This document shows positions 1 through 8,161 of a stretch of 40,962 nt of DNA, piece after piece. Position numbers and translations under genes: made by a program. The notes beneath the pieces are model-generated. The model saw only the letters and a program-made list of their open reading frames with translations, was not told the origin of the DNA and did not search any database. The stretch's first letter is position 1. The number at the start of each line of letters is the position of its first letter. This stretch comes from Pedobacter rhizosphaerae (GTDB lineage: Bacteria > Bacteroidota > Bacteroidia > Sphingobacteriales > Sphingobacteriaceae), in contig NZ_FOGG01000042.1 of the NCBI RefSeq assembly GCF_900111155.1, positions 1 through 40,962 of the forward strand, read 5' to 3'.

Positions 1-554
1 ATTATGGTTATGATAAGCTGAACCGTTTAAGCAATTCTGGTAAAACGACTGGAGCGATGACAGAGAATCTAAATTATGATGTGATGGGGAATATCTGGCA
101 GTTGAAGCGTGACGGATCGGCTCTAAATCAATATCATTATTCGGGTAACCGCTTAAGCTCGGTAGATAATGTGGCTAACAATTACCAGTACGATACCAAT
201 GGCAATGCCACAACAGACGGCCGCAATGGTATGGTGTTAACCTATAATTATCTTAACCTTCCGGCTACAGCGAACGGTAATGGTACCAGTGTGGCTTATA
301 CATACGATGCCACAGGGCAGAAGCTGAATAAGAGCGCTCTTCGCAATGGAATTACTACCAGCCGTGATTATATTGAGGGGATTGAATATAAAAACAATGC
401 GATTGAATTAATCCATACCGAAGAAGGTGTAGCACAAAGTAATGGGGATAACAGTTACACCTACCACTATAATCTTAGCGATCATCTCGGAAATGTGAGA
501 TATACGTTTGATATTTATGGTGGGATTGTGAGGCGTTTACAGGCTGATGATTAT

Positions 555-612
555 TCATTAGTATTCTATTGTTTTTTATTGGTATTCATGTGCTCGGCAC
601 AGCCTCGGTTAC
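555..612. repeat. ~58-bp insertion in RHS core, copy 1
   Basis: Compared with the intact RHS cores at 20590 and 38180, this block sits between the codons of the DDY-Y(A/E)FG motif. It begins TCATTAG, ends GGTATTCATGTGCTCGGCAC then AGCCTCGGTTAC, and includes a small hairpin (TGTGC-TCG-GCACA). Removing it restores DDYYEFGKK. The last ~35 bases match copy 2 closely. Flanking TAT/TAC suggests a 3-bp target duplication. Confidence 0.7.
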
Positions 613-713
613 TATGAGTTTGGTAAAAAAGTTTCATTGGTTGCTGGGAATAATCAATATCTTTATAACGGCAAGGAGTTACAGGATGAGCTGGGTGAGC
701 AGTATGACTATTC

Positions 714-767
714 ATCTGGACTTTATATTTTTAATGGTATTCATGAGCTCGGCGCAGCCTCGGTTAT
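714..767. repeat. ~56-bp insertion in RHS core, copy 2
   Basis: This second insertion lies inside the QYDYGARFYDP motif. It begins TCATCTGG, runs through GGTATTCATGAGCTCGGCGC, and ends CCTCGGTTAT. Removing it restores GACTAT-GGGGCTAGG, as in intact cores. It shares its first four bases and about 35 terminal bases with copy 1, and like copy 1 sits directly after a TAT. Copies of 58 and 56 bases add to a multiple of three, so the frame after copy 2 equals that before copy 1. Confidence 0.7.
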
Positions 768-1598
768 GGGGCTAGGTTCTATGATCCAGTTATTGGGAGG
801 TGGAACGTAATAGATATGCTTGCTGAACTAGCACCAAGCCTAACTCCATTCAGATATTGTTTTAATAATCAGTTAATTACACCCATACTTTTGGGTTGTG
901 GGAAAGAACTGCCAATGGTTACACTACAGATAATAAAGAAGATATAGAGCGATTTTTTGATATGATGCAAATAAAAAACCATTCTTTAAAAAATAACCCT
1001 AGTATGTCCCAGATGTCAAGTTTCATTGATGGAGAGATGAAGACTGGGGGATTGGGAACATTGAGCGATGGCAGTGAATTAGCAAAAGGGTTTACGATAA
1101 CTGGTCAAAAAGACTTCTATGGAGGTAATCATTGGGTAACAGATCAAAAATCCTATTATAGCTTTTGGCATAGTGTTCAGGGAGATTTGACACCAGATGC
1201 ACTTGATACTAGAACATTAAATCAACAATGGGGAGGATGGTTAGGTAAAATGTCCTATCCTGGTGGTGATAATCCGAAAAAATATAATGGAAAGGATGAT
1301 TATTCTTATAAGCCTGGCAATATTGTAGAATATCCAGGTATGATGCATGATTTGAAATATGATAAAATGGGTATAACTGGATTTAAAGGGTTAGCGACAA
1401 GTACAAAGGCAATAAATGCCGATTATACATTTGTTGCACAAGAATTGGCATTGTCGTTAAGTCCAGGGCTAAGTCTAAAACAAAGAGCACGGGCTTATAT
1501 TTTAGGTACGGGCTTGGGCTTGGTTGCCTTGCCTAAAACCTTAAATGCCTTAATGCCGCTAAAAGCCCTAACCTTATTACCTCGTTAATCTTTTACAT

Positions 1599-2069
1599 AT
1601 GAAATTTAAGATTTTTATTATAATTGCTATTCTTTTTTATTCCTGCAATATGATTGGTGCAGGCACGCATGGCTTATTAAAAGGATACCGTTATTCAATA
1701 TCGAAAAAAGAATTGGAAACAGCTGTAATAAAGGTGATTGAAAAAAATCCAAACATTTATCGTGATACCATTGATAAAGATTATTATAATGATGGCATAA
1801 CTTACCTGACAATAAAAATTAAAAATAAGGATATAGAAAATGAATATACCTTTAGATATTATGGAGACCAAGAAGATTGGAAAAATTCTACGTATTCGGA
1901 AATATTTATTTGTTATGCTTATGATAAGTATGGAAAAGGTGGTAGCGAGGGAAAGGGAAATTTTACTAAAGAACAAGAAAAAGGGTTGATTGATGCTTTT
2001 GAAATGTTCTTTATAGATCAATTAGATAGAGAGTTAAATCTTAACCATATTCAAGATACAGGCCAATAG
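1599..2069 (+). CDS. Small lipoprotein, probable immunity protein of the upstream RHS tip
   Basis: This 156-residue protein starts with a lipoprotein signal (MKFKIFIIIAILFYSCN; lipobox cysteine at residue 16), so it is probably anchored in an envelope membrane. The rest is charged and hydrophilic (YRDTIDKDYYNDGITYLTIK), with no domain I recognise. It begins 10 bases after the stop of the RHS tip. This is the position of an immunity gene in polymorphic toxin loci, and a membrane-anchored inhibitor would suit a membrane-active phospholipase-like toxin. Immunity function is inferred from position only. The coding frame is intact although the toxin gene in front is broken, as expected if immunity is retained. 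Confidence 0.7.
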   Translation: MKFKIFIIIAILFYSCNMIGAGTHGLLKGYRYSISKKELETAVIKVIEKNPNIYRDTIDKDYYNDGITYLTIKIKNKDIENEYTFRYYGDQEDWKNSTYSEIFICYAYDKYGKGGSEGKGNFTKEQEKGLIDAFEMFFIDQLDRELNLNHIQDTGQ

Positions 2070-2152
2070 CGGACTGTTCTCCCCCCTCTAGCACAATTAT
2101 GTTCTAGCTCATAGCCTCCCGCTTGTGCTTAAAATAAACTCCAATCTGGTTG

Positions 2153-2332
2153 TAGCGTTTCCAATGCTATTAAGTTAAGCAAAATGGTGTCTGAGCTTCC
2201 CGATATGAAATCGGGACAAGTAGTCGAAGACCTTCGTAACAAGTCGAAAACTAAAATGAATTGCCCTTCGACAGGCTCAGGATGACAATCCATTTTATTT
2301 TTCTCCTTAAGTTAATAGCATTGGTAGCGTCT
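2153..2332. mobile_element. 164-bp MITE-like element (2161-2324) with 8-bp target duplication
   Basis: The left end CCAATGCTATTAAGTTAAG (2161-2179) and the right end CTTAAGTTAATAGCATTGG (2306-2324) are inverted repeats with a single mismatch over 19 bases. The element is flanked by TAGCGTTT (2153-2160) and TAGCGTCT (2325-2332), an 8-bp target-site duplication with one mismatch. The paralogous module at 22571 has the same site without the element. It encodes no protein; the interior includes CCCGATATGAAATCGGG and a CTTCGACAGGCTCAGGATGA stretch. It must depend on a transposase supplied elsewhere. Confidence 0.8.
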
Positions 2333-2384
2333 CGCTACGACCATTTTTATTTCTCTATTCCAAAATCTTCTTAGTTGAATAGTA

Positions 2385-2509
2385 CTCCAACAGTCAAAAT
2401 ATTTAATACTGTTACGATAAGCTGAACCGTTTAAACACTTCTGGTAAAATCAATGGATCGATGACAGAGAACCTGAATTATGATGTGATGGGGAATATCT
2501 GGCAGTTGA
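2385..2509 (+). pseudogene. RHS core stub
   Basis: The stretch reads YDKLNRLNTSGKINGSMTENLNYDVMG NIWQL in one frame and matches 37610-37735 of the intact RHS gene. Homology stops sharply at about 2509, where the match GGCAGTTGA gives way to unrelated sequence. It has no start, no core closing motif and no toxin tip, so it is a silent fragment. An ORF can be drawn from 2461 to 2643, but its C-terminal half is unrelated sequence read through by chance. Confidence 0.75.
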
Positions 2510-3167
2510 TGTGTTGGATCGAAACTAAATTAATTTCCCTGTTTTCAGTAGATCAAATCATCACCCACATTTTATCCACAGCCTTTAATACATATTATCC
2601 CAAACCTGGATTTGTCTATCAATTCGTATTGCGGGTTGTTTAAAAAAAAGTCCATAAAAAGTAGAACAAGAAAGATGGAAATGCCTAATTTTACGTCAGA
2701 TATTGTTGGGAAAAGCAGCGTTCGTCCTGGAAAAATAACTGTTCATCAAAAAAACTTTTATTTATAAGATTAACACTGTAGATTAATTCCTGATTTATCT
2801 AAACCAAACGCAAAGAAATGAATACATTATTAACGCTCTTATCATCCATGCTATGCGCTATTATTTTTAGTAGCCGCAATATATTCGACCCTATTTCAAA
2901 GTATAGTGTAATAAGCGATTAGTCGCTACTTTAAACTACATCCCTAATTTAGAATAAGCCGTTGGTCATTATTCTTCAACACCATTATGTTTAAAATCTG
3001 TCTGATTCTTTGCCAATAAGATCAGTGCAGCTGAGTTTTATGATAGGAAGTATATCTCTTTCTTTTGAGCATCTATTGTATCAATTATAGTTGTTTTTAG
3101 GCAGAGTCAGATTATCATGACAGGATAAAGCACTATGAAAACGATAAAACTTTAAATAAAGAATATT
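2510..3167. other. AT-rich non-coding interval before the fibre-like array
   Basis: Nothing convincing is encoded here. A 34-codon ORF at 2818-2922 (MNTLLTLLSSMLCAIIFSS...) begins like a signal peptide but has no supporting context. It could be a dead remnant of a secreted-protein start. The last 100 bases probably hold the promoter of the array. Confidence 0.5.
3064..3093 (+). promoter_or_regulatory. Candidate Bacteroidota-type promoter for the fibre-like array
   Basis: TTTG at 3064-3067 is followed after 18 bases by TATAGTTG (3086-3093), close to the Bacteroidota consensus TTTG-N19-TAnnTTTG with one mismatch in the -7 element. It lies about 75 bases before the first array gene. The match is imperfect, so this is only a candidate. 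Confidence 0.35.
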
Positions 3168-4172
3168 ATGAAAAAAATATTAACGCTATTAGTTTTAGCG
3201 GCGAGCTGCGGGATTGTATCTGCGCAGAATAAATTAGAATCGACAGGGAATGTGGGGATAGGGACGCTGACTCCAACCGCTAAGCTGAGTTTTAATAATT
3301 TAAATGACGGTTCCAACGGAGCTGATGGCATTACCTGGTATGATAATAATCCACTGATTTATGGGATTTATCGTACTCCTGGTGCCTGGGTGGCGCCAGG
3401 GTATCAGCAGCTTAAAATGAGTTGGGATACAGGGATTGTTTTAGATCCAGGAACACTTTATCAAAATAGCTACGTGGATATTCAGGGAAATGGCCTAAGA
3501 GTAACTAGCGGTAATGTGGGTATTGGTACTGCTAATCCTAACTCTACATTAGATGTTACAGGCGTTTTTCATGTAGTAAGCCCAGCACTTAGTCAATATA
3601 CCGGAGGCCAAGGTACTTACATCGGTTGGAACAAATCCGGAGGAGGAGGTGAGGTTAACTTTGTTAATAGCATTGGGGGTGGAAACATCTCCGGTTTTGC
3701 TTTTGATGACACTAGTGACGGGGTAACTTTTAATAGGTTAATGACTATTCATGGAAATGGTAATGTGGGAATAGGTATTGCTGCACCCCAAGAGAAGCTG
3801 GCTGTTAACGGGCATATTAGAGCCCGGGAGATTAAAGTAGAAGCGACCAACTGGCCTGATTATGTTTTCAGACCTGAATACCAACTCCCAACTTTATCAC
3901 AGATAGAACAGCAAATTAATGTTAATGGCCATTTACCCGACATGCCTTCTGCAAAAGAGGTGGAAAAGAATGGTGTGGCTTTGGGTGACATGAATAAACT
4001 TTTACTGAAAAAGGTAGAAGAATTAACGCTTCATCTCATTGTGAAGGAAAAAGTAATTAATCAGACTGGCAAACAATTAAAAGCTCAGGGTGATAAAATT
4101 GATAGGCTGGAGAAAGCACATGCTGCGCTACTCGATAAAATGGATTTATTAATCAAACTCCAAACCAAATAA
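3168..4172 (+). CDS. Secreted tail-fibre-like protein, array member 1
   Basis: The 334-residue product has a Sec signal peptide (residues 1-20, ending VSAQ). Three short GNVGIG-type turns occur at about 28, 115 and 199, the last opening the constant C-terminal domain: EKLAVNGHIRAREIKVEATN, WPDYVF at about 229, HLPDMPSAKEVE, then GDMNKLLLKKVEELTLHLI and a coiled-coil tail to the end. This domain is widespread in Bacteroidota secreted proteins and resembles in layout the C-terminal chaperone domains of phage tail spikes, but I see no SDxRxK autocleavage motif. The N-terminal 200 residues are glycine- and asparagine-rich beta structure. It is the first gene of a tight operon; its stop overlaps the next start (TAATG). 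Function as a surface fibre or adhesin is inference. Confidence 0.85.
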   Translation: MKKILTLLVLAASCGIVSAQNKLESTGNVGIGTLTPTAKLSFNNLNDGSNGADGITWYDNNPLIYGIYRTPGAWVAPGYQQLKMSWDTGIVLDPGTLYQNSYVDIQGNGLRVTSGNVGIGTANPNSTLDVTGVFHVVSPALSQYTGGQGTYIGWNKSGGGGEVNFVNSIGGGNISGFAFDDTSDGVTFNRLMTIHGNGNVGIGIAAPQEKLAVNGHIRAREIKVEATNWPDYVFRPEYQLPTLSQIEQQINVNGHLPDMPSAKEVEKNGVALGDMNKLLLKKVEELTLHLIVKEKVINQTGKQLKAQGDKIDRLEKAHAALLDKMDLLIKLQTK

Positions 4173-5341
4173 TGAAAAGAAATATTCTTATTGTAGGTGC
4201 TTTATTTATAAGTACTGTAGCTTTCTCTCAAACACCGGTTTTTAATTATAATGGTGCAGCCGATGTTATCTTTAGCTACCCACCAAGGGGATCTGGTGGA
4301 AGGGCATTTGTGCATGATGACAGCAACATTTTAACGCTCAATTATGGGGGTGATTTTACCGGTGGTGTGCGCATTGGTCCGAATTTTCATGTAGCTCCAG
4401 ACGGTTCTTTAAGAGCGGGAAATGCACCGTATTCTGCCAACAGTAAAAACTCCTTTAATTCGTATAATTCCGGGCAAGGCGCAGGCCTGGCTACAGGTTG
4501 GATTACTGCAGATTTTGGAAGTGCTGATAATGCTTCCGACCGTCTGGTATTTGGGGTTGGATATGGTGGAAAAGCAGTGATCGGCACACATAACTACAAT
4601 TTGAATTCCTGGGGTGGAGATCTCTTGATTTCTCCGGACGGAGGAAATGTTGGGATTGGAACTCATTCGGCCAGTTCTAAGTTATATGTTGCAGGACAAA
4701 CAAGTAGTTTTAATTCTGCATTTGGCCAGATTGATCACATTACCAGTACTAAAAACTACGCTAATTTCAGCTCAAACAATCACGGAACATTACTGATTTC
4801 TTCTAACCTGTATTTTAAGGATAATGACGATTTAAAGATTGCTAATACGCACCCAACTATGGCAGGTGCCGGAATTCTTATTCCAGGAAATCAACGTGCT
4901 AATCAGGGTGGAATGATTTTCTATACCAGTATGCCAGCTTCGGTGATGGAGGATCAGGCATTTTCTGGTATTGCCGCTATGGCCATTAAACCCAGTGGTG
5001 ATATAGGAATTGGTACGGTGACACCAAAAGAGAAGCTTTCTGTAAACGGCAAAATCCGTGCGCATGAAATTAAGGTAGAAACCGATAAATGGCCAGATTA
5101 TGTGTTTATGCCGGAATACAAACTGCCAATTTTGTCTGAAGTAGAAAAACAGATAAAAGCCAATGGCCATTTACCCAATATGCCTTCTGCAAAAGAGGTA
5201 GAAACTAATGGATTGGCAGTAGGCGAAATGGTAAAGTTACAACAACAGAAAATAGAAGAACTCACGCTCTATCTTATCGAACAAAACAAGCAAATGACCG
5301 AAATGAAGAAGGAGATTGAGAAATTAAAAAAGCAGAAATAA
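4172..5341 (+). CDS. Secreted tail-fibre-like protein, array member 2
   Basis: At 389 residues this is the longest array member. It has a signal peptide MKRNILIVGALFISTVAFSQ, a beta-rich N-terminal region with GNVGIGTHSASSKLYVAG near residue 162, and the constant C-terminal domain (GIGTVTPKEKLSVNGKIR, WPDYVF near 307, GEMVKLQQQKIEELTLYLIE) ending in a lysine/glutamate coiled coil. Its last 71 bases are identical to the end of the next gene, marking the edge of a tandem duplication. The start overlaps the previous stop by one base, so translation is probably coupled. Presumed exported; cargo or partner of the adjacent secretion genes by inference. Confidence 0.85.
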   Translation: MKRNILIVGALFISTVAFSQTPVFNYNGAADVIFSYPPRGSGGRAFVHDDSNILTLNYGGDFTGGVRIGPNFHVAPDGSLRAGNAPYSANSKNSFNSYNSGQGAGLATGWITADFGSADNASDRLVFGVGYGGKAVIGTHNYNLNSWGGDLLISPDGGNVGIGTHSASSKLYVAGQTSSFNSAFGQIDHITSTKNYANFSSNNHGTLLISSNLYFKDNDDLKIANTHPTMAGAGILIPGNQRANQGGMIFYTSMPASVMEDQAFSGIAAMAIKPSGDIGIGTVTPKEKLSVNGKIRAHEIKVETDKWPDYVFMPEYKLPILSEVEKQIKANGHLPNMPSAKEVETNGLAVGEMVKLQQQKIEELTLYLIEQNKQMTEMKKEIEKLKKQK

Positions 5342-6354
5342 ATGAAATTAAGAATAATATGCGCACTGTTTTTAGGGCTGATATTTCTTCGGGTAGAAGC
5401 ACAAACTGCTATTGCAATCTCGGTAGGTGGCGATGCCGATAAATTTTATCCGGTAACTTTTAGCGATCCGAACTGGAATTATAATAAACATACAACAATG
5501 AGCATAGGGCGTTCCAGTATACATGGAGATCAGATGTGGGTTGGAAGTATGATGGCTGACTTTACGTATCACACTTCTAACTGGGGTAATGTGTCTAATT
5601 TCTTAGATGTAAATCTTTATACTGTTTCGGGGAAGGAATTAATTGCAGGATGGGTAGACGCTACCAGCTCTAATGCATCGAACAATATTATAGTTTGGTT
5701 AAAGGGAGGAGGGCTAACTTATCACATCAGCAGCGCTGCTAATATCACCGCCACTGTTTATGATGGTGTTCAAAATGCCTTGCCATTTCAGGAAATCAAT
5801 GGTCCTGCCAGAACTTACCTTACCGCAGTACAGGATTATGTAAACGTTTATGGATTAAATTATTCGGGGTCTGCTTTCTTTAATGGAGGGGGAAGCAATT
5901 TCATAAATGGCAATTTAGGGATTGGAATCCATAATCCCGCAGAAAAGCTAGCCGTTAATGGCAACATCAGGGCTAAGGAGGTTAAAGTAGAAGCTGCCAA
6001 CTGGCCTGATTATGTGTTCAGGCCTGACTATGAACTGCCTTCGCTTTCTGTAATCGAAAAACAGATTAAAGCCAATGGGCATCTGTCAGAAATGCCTTCT
6101 GCGAAAGAGGTGGAAGCAAATGGCGTGAAGTTAGGTGAGTTGAATAAACTGTTGCTTAAGAAGGTAGAAGAACTTACACTTCATCTTATCGAACAAAACA
6201 AGCAAATGACCGAAATGAAGAAGGAGATTGAGAAATTAAAAAAGCAGAAATAAATGAAATTAAGAATAATATGCGCACTGTTTTTAGGGCTGATATTTCT
6301 TCGGGTAGAAGCACAAACTGCTATTGCAATCTCGGTAGGTGGCGATGCCGATAA
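5271..6354. repeat. 912-bp tandem duplication spanning members 2-4 of the array
   Basis: Bases 5271-5442 are identical to 6183-6354 (offset 912). They cover the 3' end of one gene, its stop, and the start of the next. The remaining parts of members 3 and 4 are diverged but homologous, with further near-identical blocks at the start of the constant domain (about 5885-5990 and 6797-6902). Identity at the ends with divergence between them points to a duplication followed by divergence of the binding module, or to later gene conversion at the ends. Confidence 0.85.
5342..6253 (+). CDS. Secreted tail-fibre-like protein, array member 3 (tandem twin of member 4)
   Basis: This 303-residue protein starts directly after the preceding stop (TAAATG). 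The signal peptide MKLRIICALFLGLIFLRVEA is identical at the DNA level to that of member 4. The N-terminal module (FYPVTFSDPNW, SIGRSSIHGDQMWVGSM, IIVWLKGGGLTYHI) is beta-rich, ends near residue 185, and is shared only with member 4. The C-terminal constant domain follows (GIGIHNPAEKLAVNG, WPDYVFRPDYELP). The last 20 residues (EQNKQMTEMKKEIEKLKKQK) belong to member 2's tail, so this gene is a recombinant made by unequal crossing over in the conserved 3' region. Confidence 0.85.
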   Translation: MKLRIICALFLGLIFLRVEAQTAIAISVGGDADKFYPVTFSDPNWNYNKHTTMSIGRSSIHGDQMWVGSMMADFTYHTSNWGNVSNFLDVNLYTVSGKELIAGWVDATSSNASNNIIVWLKGGGLTYHISSAANITATVYDGVQNALPFQEINGPARTYLTAVQDYVNVYGLNYSGSAFFNGGGSNFINGNLGIGIHNPAEKLAVNGNIRAKEVKVEAANWPDYVFRPDYELPSLSVIEKQIKANGHLSEMPSAKEVEANGVKLGELNKLLLKKVEELTLHLIEQNKQMTEMKKEIEKLKKQK

Positions 6355-7186
6355 GTTTTATCCGGTAACTTTTAGCGACCCAAACTGGGATCTTAATAAA
6401 CCTACTACCATCAGTATTGGGCGATCGAATGTACACGAAGATCAGGTTTGGATTGGAAGTGTGATGGCGGATTTTACTTACCATACAAGTAACTGGGGGC
6501 ATTCATCTGACTTTTTAGATGTCAATCTTTATACGGCTATCGGTGCGAGATTTGTTATTGCTGGATGGGCCAGGTCTTATACGATGCGCAATATTATAGT
6601 TTGGTTAAAGGGAGGGGGCTTAACTTATCATATCAACAGTCCTGCCAGCGTTGCCGTTACCGTTTACGATGGTGTTCAAAATGCTTTACCATTTCAGGAA
6701 ATCAGTGGGCCAGCCAGAACTTACCTCACCGCAGTACAGGATTATGTAAACATATATGGATTAAACCATTCGGGTTCTGCGTACTTTATGGGTGGGGGAA
6801 GCAATTTCATAAATGGCAATTTAGGGATTGGAATCCAAAATCCCGCAGAAAAGCTAGCCGTTAATGGCAACATCAGGGCTAAGGAGGTTAGAGTAGAGGC
6901 TGCTAACTGGCCTGATTATGTGTTTCAGCCTGAATATGATTTACCCACACTTTCTGAGATCGAAAAACAGATTAAAGCCAATGGTCACCTTCCAGAAATG
7001 CCTTCTGCGAAAGAGGTAGAAACCAATGGTGTAGCATTGGGTGAAATGAACAAAATTTTACTTAAAAAAATTGAGGAACTGACTTTGCATTTAATAGAAA
7101 AAGATAAAGAAATGAAGCAGCAAACTGCAGCAATGATGGACCTTAAAAAAGATGTAGAAGCATTAAATCATCTCATCAGGAAGTAA
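6254..7186 (+). CDS. Secreted tail-fibre-like protein, array member 4 (tandem twin of member 3)
   Basis: This 310-residue twin of member 3 has the same signal peptide and the same module (FYPVTFSDPNWDLNKPTTIS, IIVWLKGGGLTYHI). Differences cluster in the middle: GARFVIAGWARSYTMRN replaces GKELIAGWVDATSSNASNN. Its C-terminal tail (EKDKEMKQQTAAMMDLKKDVEALNHLIRK region) differs from that of member 3 and is probably the ancestral one. It has the constant domain with WPDYVFQPEYDLPTLSEIE and GEMNKILLKKIEELTLHLIE. Two tandem copies diverging in surface loops suggest selection for new binding specificity, but this is inference. Confidence 0.85.
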   Translation: MKLRIICALFLGLIFLRVEAQTAIAISVGGDADKFYPVTFSDPNWDLNKPTTISIGRSNVHEDQVWIGSVMADFTYHTSNWGHSSDFLDVNLYTAIGARFVIAGWARSYTMRNIIVWLKGGGLTYHINSPASVAVTVYDGVQNALPFQEISGPARTYLTAVQDYVNIYGLNHSGSAYFMGGGSNFINGNLGIGIQNPAEKLAVNGNIRAKEVRVEAANWPDYVFQPEYDLPTLSEIEKQIKANGHLPEMPSAKEVETNGVALGEMNKILLKKIEELTLHLIEKDKEMKQQTAAMMDLKKDVEALNHLIRK

Positions 7187-7203
7187 AATAAGTTATAATT
7201 AAA

Positions 7204-8160
7204 ATGAAAATCAAATTCTCACTCTCTGTACTGCTTTTTTTTCTGGCTACAGCATGCAGCAGGGCACAAATCATCTTTTTAGATGAAAATAAAAATTTAA
7301 CCCGCGTTGCAGAAACGGTCTTACTTGCTGACCAAACCGCGCAAGATGGTCAATGTATATTCAGGCCTGCAAGTGCTGTCTCCAGTACCATGTGGTATGG
7401 GCCATATTTGCCTTTATCAGCCGGGCAATATCTGGTAAGCTTCAGGTTAAAAGTTGCCTCCAATGCTTCTACTGCTGCAGTGCTGAGTGTTGATATTGTA
7501 TCGGCTTCGGGTGCTGAAACTTATGGAGGTATGTGGATAGCTCCAAATATGTTCAAAAATAGCAATAGCTGGGAGTTGTTCACCATTCCGGTTACGATAC
7601 CAAATGGCATTACGAATCTGGAAGTACGCGGCATTACCTTCCAAACGGGCATAACAGATGTATCATTAGATTATGTGCAGATTAGTCCCGCAGGAATAAA
7701 TGGTATTTACACTTCAGACTTTACTTTAACCAATAAAGGCGATTTGGGATTGGGAACAATGTCGCCTAAAGAAAAGCTATCTGTAAACGGTAAAATCCGT
7801 GCGCATGAGGTAAAAGTAGAAACGGCAAACTGGCCAGATTATGTGTTTAAGCCTGAATATGATTTACCCACACTTTCAGAAATCGAGAAGCTGATTAAAG
7901 CCATGGACCATCTTCCAGAAATACCTTCCGCTAAAGAGGTAGAAATCAATGGCGTAGCGTTGGGCGAAATGAATAAGCTATTGCTGAAAAAAGTAGAAGA
8001 GCTGACACTGCATTTAATTGAGAAAGACAAGCAACTTTCTTCGCTAAAATCAGAAGTAGCGGTAGCTAAACACACCGCTGCGGAAAACACCGCCATTCAA
8101 AATCAAAAAATAAAAGCACTTGCTGAGGCGATGAATCAATTAATGTTAAAATCTAAATAA
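7204..8160 (+). CDS. Secreted tail-fibre-like protein with jelly-roll-like N-terminus, member 5
   Basis: The product has 318 residues. Signal peptide MKIKFSLSVLLFFLATACSRAQ. Residues about 40-165 alternate in the way of a carbohydrate-binding jelly roll (GQYLVSFRLKVASNASTAAV, WELFTIPVTI, LEVRGITF, VSLDYVQISP), the pattern of galactose-binding-like modules. The constant domain follows: GLGTMSPKEKLSVNGKIR, WPDYVFKPEYDLPTLSEIEK, GEMNKLLLKKVEELTLHLIE, then a long coiled coil. One constant-domain position departs from the others (AMDHLPEIPSAKEVE). The spacer to the previous gene is 17 bases. A glycan-binding role is suggested by fold resemblance only. Confidence 0.8.
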   Translation: MKIKFSLSVLLFFLATACSRAQIIFLDENKNLTRVAETVLLADQTAQDGQCIFRPASAVSSTMWYGPYLPLSAGQYLVSFRLKVASNASTAAVLSVDIVSASGAETYGGMWIAPNMFKNSNSWELFTIPVTIPNGITNLEVRGITFQTGITDVSLDYVQISPAGINGIYTSDFTLTNKGDLGLGTMSPKEKLSVNGKIRAHEVKVETANWPDYVFKPEYDLPTLSEIEKLIKAMDHLPEIPSAKEVEINGVALGEMNKLLLKKVEELTLHLIEKDKQLSSLKSEVAVAKHTAAENTAIQNQKIKALAEAMNQLMLKSK

Positions 8161-8161
8161 T

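Larger units (their letters stand above)
1..1588 (+). pseudogene. Broken 3' end of an RHS toxin gene with a PLA2-like tip
   Basis: The reading frame is open from position 3 at the window edge (YGYDKLNRLS...), so the gene starts upstream. Bases 1-550 are nearly identical to 37640-38180 of the intact RHS gene at 35655. At 555 and 714 there are two related short insertions. The first shifts the frame into a stop at 615-617; core motifs resume in frame 1 from 613 (YLYNGKELQDELGEQYDY) and in frame 3 from 765 (YGARFYDPVIGRW). A further frameshift near 870-890 moves the frame to the 896-1588 segment (FGLWERTANGY...), the variable tip. The tip has HDLKYDKMGITG at about 1346-1381 and a later NAD (1415-1423), resembling the His-Asp/Asp pattern of parvovirus-type phospholipase A2. 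The tip itself is open, so it could be a cassette left behind after core decay. The pseudogene call is firm; the PLA2 call is tentative. Confidence 0.85.
2082..2509. repeat. Repeat module A: CCCCCTCTAGC block, hairpin and RHS stub (interrupted by MITE)
   Basis: This stretch is a diverged copy of 22571-22814. Both begin with CCCCCTCTRGC, continue with GCTTGTGCTTAAAATAAAC, then a GTAGC...GCTAC hairpin and a CAACAGTCAAAATATTTAA stretch, and end in the same piece of RHS core. In this copy the hairpin is split by the 164-bp element at 2161-2324. The duplication suggests that the whole module, RHS stub included, was copied or recombined as a unit. Confidence 0.75.
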
